Part shown: piece after piece, positions 13,312 to 15,976 of the stretch
Numbering within the stretch: the first letter of the stretch is position 1
Layout: each line of letters starts with the position of its first letter
From: Bacteroidaceae bacterium
GTDB taxonomy: Bacteria > Bacteroidota > Bacteroidia > Bacteroidales > Bacteroidaceae
Direction of reading: 5' to 3'
Length of the DNA stretch: 15,976 bases
NCBI GenBank assembly: GCA_017551845.1
Contig: JAFZKR010000140.1
Location: forward strand, 1 to 15,976
Notes under the pieces: model-generated
What the model saw: only the letters and a program-made list of their open reading frames with translations
Database searches by the model: none
Told to the model about the DNA's origin: nothing
Position numbers and translations under genes: made by a program

Positions 13312-15976
13312 TTAATGTTTTGCAGTCTTGTCACGCAGGAACTGATCCTTGTTCTCAGCCCAAAAAGCAGCCAGTTCAAGCTGCTTGCGATGCTTGCGGC
13401 GGGCATTCATTATACCAGTGCTCTGGAATATGCAATAGAGCGTAGGAACCAGTATCAGGGTAAGGATAGTAGATATGGTCAGACCGCCTATAACTGAGAT
13501 ACCAAGCGGACGCCACATTGCGGAGCCCTGTCCCTGACTGAGAGCCATAGGAATCATACCAAGGATAGTGGTGAGAGTGGTCATAAGCACCGGACGCAGA
13601 CGGCTGCGGGCAGCAGTCACAGTAGCGGTGATTGCAGACATTCCGCGCTCACGGCACAAACCCGTATAATCAATGAGCACGATACCGTTCTTAACCACAA
13701 TACCTATCAGCATTATGCCGCCCAATGCACTCATAAGGTTGATGGAAGTACCGGTAAGCCACAGGGCAATCAGCACACCGCTCAGAGCGAACGGGATGGA
13801 GAACATGATGATGAAAGGCAGAGTAAGAGACTCAAACTGGGCAGCCATCACGATGAATACCAGCATAATGATAAGCAGTGCCAGTGTAGCCATATCGGAA
13901 AATGACTCCTGCTGGTCCTCATAGTCACCCGATATCTGGATAGTGACACCCTCTGGTAGTTCCATGTCGGCAATGATAGCCTGGCCGGCCTTTACTACAT
14001 CACTAAGTGCTGACCCTCCCGCAATGACACATGTTACGGTATTGATACGCTGACGGTCCTTGCGTTGTATGGTAGGCGGAGTGAAAACCTCCTCCAGATG
14101 ACCCACATCACGCACACGGACAGCGCTGTTGCCGCTTCCATAAAGCAGAATGTTCTCTATGTCATCAAGCTGGGTACGATATTCAGGAGCATAACGCACC
14201 TTAATGTAATACTCCTCACCATCCTCACGGAAATATGATGCAGTGGCACCGTAGATGCGGTTACGCAGATATGTAGCGGCTGTTGAAAGGTTCAGTCCGT
14301 GCTGAGCCAGCTTTTCGCGGTCAAACACCACCTCATATTCAGGCTGGTAGTTGTCACGGCTGATATAGGCCTCACCTACGCCCTCAACATCCTTCATTGC
14401 AGCCAGAAATGTGGCAGCCACCTCATCAGTCTCATTGAAATCATAACCGTAGATCTCAAATTCTGCCGAAGACTGACCGCCCATGCTCATACCGCCTCCG
14501 GCCATAACCATGAAGCGCTCTATCTCCGGGCGGGCGTTAAGGTCAGCGCGCATCTCAGCCACAACCTGGTCTGACGACACACTGCGCTCTCCAAGTTCCT
14601 TAAGTGAAATAGTAAATGAAATCACGTGAGTTCCGTTGGTCTGCATTGATGCAAACGTATTGTTTTCATCGGCAGCACCCACACGGTAGTTACAGGTCAC
14701 CAGATCATCCGCATAACGTTTCATCCATATCTCTGACAATTCCTGAGCCACAGCACGTGAACGGTTGGTATTGGTATTGATAGGCATATAGATGGTAGCC
14801 GTAATACGTGACTGCTCATCGGACGGGAAGAACTCTGACTTCAGGTTGACGGCCGTGAACAGTGAAACCACAAACAGCACAAGACAAGCCAGCACAACCA
14901 TCTTACGATGACGTACTGCATGGTTGATGCGGCGTGAATACCAGCGGTCCAGGCCGTCAAGCGCCTTCTGTATGGGGCTGTAGAGTATTGTATGGATGCG
15001 GCTGCCCTTCTTCTCAAGCTTGAGCATACGGGAACAGAGCATCGGAGTAAGAGTCAGCGATACTGCCAGTGAGATAGCTATGATGACGCAGATCATTCCA
15101 CCCAACTGTCTGAACATCACGCCGGCCATACCGTTCATCATGGTGAGCGGGAAGAACACGGCGAATATGGTCATAGTAGATGCGATAACAGATACGGCCA
15201 CCTCATTGGTTGCATGTATGGCTGCCTGCTTGGGATTGGCTCCGCGCTCAATATGTGTTGTAATGTTCTCCAATACCACGATGGAGTCATCGACCACCAT
15301 ACCGATAGCTATGGTCAGTGAACTGAGCGAAATGATGTTCAGTGAACCGTCTGTAACAAACAGATAGATGAATGATGCTATCAGTGAAAGCGGTATTGTT
15401 ATGGCCACAACCAATGTGGCACGCCAACGTCCGGTAAAGAAATAAACCACCAGCACCACAAACAGCAGAGCATAGAGGATAGTCTCTGCCAGAGAGTTCA
15501 CCGTCAGCATGATATCCTCAGACCCATCATGGATCATACCGATCTTTATATCGCTGGGCAGGTTCTTCTGCAGTTCAGGCAGAGCCTCATTAACCTTACG
15601 GCAAATCTCCACAGTATTGGCACCGGTCTGTTTCTGGATAACCATCATGGCACCCTGCACGCCGTTGTTGTAAGACTCCTGGGCACGCTCCTGAGTGCGG
15701 TCAACAATCTCAGCCAGATCCTTAAGATATACGTTACGGCCCTGAATTGAAGCCACAACCAGATGCTGCATGTCACGCGGATCCTTGAACTCACCGTCAA
15801 CACGCAGGGCATAGGTCTCATTACCCACATCCAGGTTACCGCCCGGAACACTGCGGTTCTCAGAACCAATCAACGCGGCTATAGCCTCTATGGTCAAATT
15901 GTAAGCCTCCAGCTTGGCCGGATCGCAATAAACGTAAATCTCACGCTGCGGGGCACCCGTCACAGATACCGTACCC
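13312..15976 (-). CDS. RND-family efflux transporter permease (AcrB/HAE-1-like), 5' end outside window
   Basis: Inner-membrane proton/drug antiporter of a tripartite efflux system. The frame is open across the right edge (GTVSVTGAPQREI reads through), so the apparent GTG start at 15963 is internal; about 883 of an expected 1,030-1,060 residues are present. In numbering from 15963, the first helix bundle starts near 160 (ILYALLFVVLVVYFF), the proton-relay Asp pair is Asp225-Asp226 in GMVVDDSIVVLENI, and the second bundle holds the relay lysine in GIMLIGIVVKNGIVLIDY. The periplasmic porter domain contains a Gly/Met-rich stretch (MAGGGMSMGG). Asp-Asp in helix 4 and the overall sequence favour the drug-type (HAE-1) branch; substrate unknown. 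The adaptor and outer-membrane channel genes are presumably upstream, outside the window. Confidence 0.95.
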   Translation of the reverse strand, partial: GTVSVTGAPQREIYVYCDPAKLEAYNLTIEAIAALIGSENRSVPGGNLDVGNETYALRVDGEFKDPRDMQHLVVASIQGRNVYLKDLAEIVDRTQERAQESYNNGVQGAMMVIQKQTGANTVEICRKVNEALPELQKNLPSDIKIGMIHDGSEDIMLTVNSLAETILYALLFVVLVVYFFTGRWRATLVVAITIPLSLIASFIYLFVTDGSLNIISLSSLTIAIGMVVDDSIVVLENITTHIERGANPKQAAIHATNEVAVSVIASTMTIFAVFFPLTMMNGMAGVMFRQLGGMICVIIAISLAVSLTLTPMLCSRMLKLEKKGSRIHTILYSPIQKALDGLDRWYSRRINHAVRHRKMVVLACLVLFVVSLFTAVNLKSEFFPSDEQSRITATIYMPINTNTNRSRAVAQELSEIWMKRYADDLVTCNYRVGAADENNTFASMQTNGTHVISFTISLKELGERSVSSDQVVAEMRADLNARPEIERFMVMAGGGMSMGGQSSAEFEIYGYDFNETDEVAATFLAAMKDVEGVGEAYISRDNYQPEYEVVFDREKLAQHGLNLSTAATYLRNRIYGATASYFREDGEEYYIKVRYAPEYRTQLDDIENILLYGSGNSAVRVRDVGHLEEVFTPPTIQRKDRQRINTVTCVIAGGSALSDVVKAGQAIIADMELPEGVTIQISGDYEDQQESFSDMATLALLIIMLVFIVMAAQFESLTLPFIIMFSIPFALSGVLIALWLTGTSINLMSALGGIMLIGIVVKNGIVLIDYTGLCRERGMSAITATVTAARSRLRPVLMTTLTTILGMIPMALSQGQGSAMWRPLGISVIGGLTISTILTLILVPTLYCIFQSTGIMNARRKHRKQLELAAFWAENKDQFLRDKTAKH

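Noticed and set aside
14996..15367. Plus-strand 123-codon frame within the RND gene
   Set aside because: Antisense to conserved transmembrane helices of the permease; the composition reflects codon complementarity.
15961..15963. GTG as the true start of the RND permease
   Set aside because: The frame continues upstream to the window edge with RND-like residues, and starting here would remove the first helix and much of the porter domain.
1..15976. CRISPR arrays, insertion sequences, prophage, toxin-antitoxin or defence genes
   Set aside because: None is visible. All long frames are accounted for by housekeeping, envelope or transport genes, and no regular spacer-repeat pattern or transposase is present.

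Overview
The window reads as a chromosomal segment of a Bacteroidales bacterium (phylum Bacteroidota). The evidence is an OmpA-type lipoprotein with the TPR / beta-propeller / CRD / OmpA architecture of PorE, a four-gene ExbB-ExbD1-ExbD2 operon with an extra four-helix membrane protein, a PII-like protein behind an RND pump, A/T-rich leaders without clear Shine-Dalgarno sequences, and several upstream TAnnTTTG-like -7 elements. Genus cannot be fixed from the sequence. Most of the window is housekeeping. No phage, insertion sequence, CRISPR array or toxin-antitoxin module is visible.

Layout: (1) 2-1597, + strand, the C-terminal part of DNA topoisomerase III, cut by the left edge. (2) 1632-1735, an intergenic nested inverted repeat. 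(3) 1760-3034, - strand, an exported histidine acid phosphatase (phytase/MINPP-like), divergent from (4) 3116-5101, + strand, a PorE-like OmpA lipoprotein. (5) 5103-6473, - strand, an RsmF-like rRNA cytosine-C5 methyltransferase, tail-to-tail with the lipoprotein gene (1 nt apart) and divergent from (6) thyA-folA (6549-7831, + strand), overlapping by 4 nt. A 21-bp perfect hairpin (7846-7893) ends folA and the opposing operon. (7) 7905-10372, - strand, exbB, a 4-TM protein, exbD1 and exbD2. (8) tRNA-Ser(GGA) at 10466-10553, - strand. (9) 10731-12852, + strand, lpxK-thiL, overlapping by 8 nt. (10) 12871-13003, a large inverted-repeat element with GC-rich twin hairpins. (11) 13006-15976, - strand, an RND efflux permease cut by the right edge, followed by a small PII-like gene.

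How the genes work together: thyA and folA form the dTMP/tetrahydrofolate cycle. ThyA oxidises methylene-THF to DHF and FolA reduces it back. The ExbB/ExbD cluster should be an inner-membrane proton-driven motor that energises outer-membrane processes. LpxK makes lipid IVA for the outer membrane. The RND permease is the inner-membrane pump of a tripartite exporter, and the co-oriented PII-like protein may sense or regulate it.

The least explained parts are the two intergenic inverted-repeat elements, the tandem palindromes before lpxK, the uncharacterised 4-TM partner in the exb operon, and the PII-like protein coupled to the RND pump. No clear new defence or mobile system was found.
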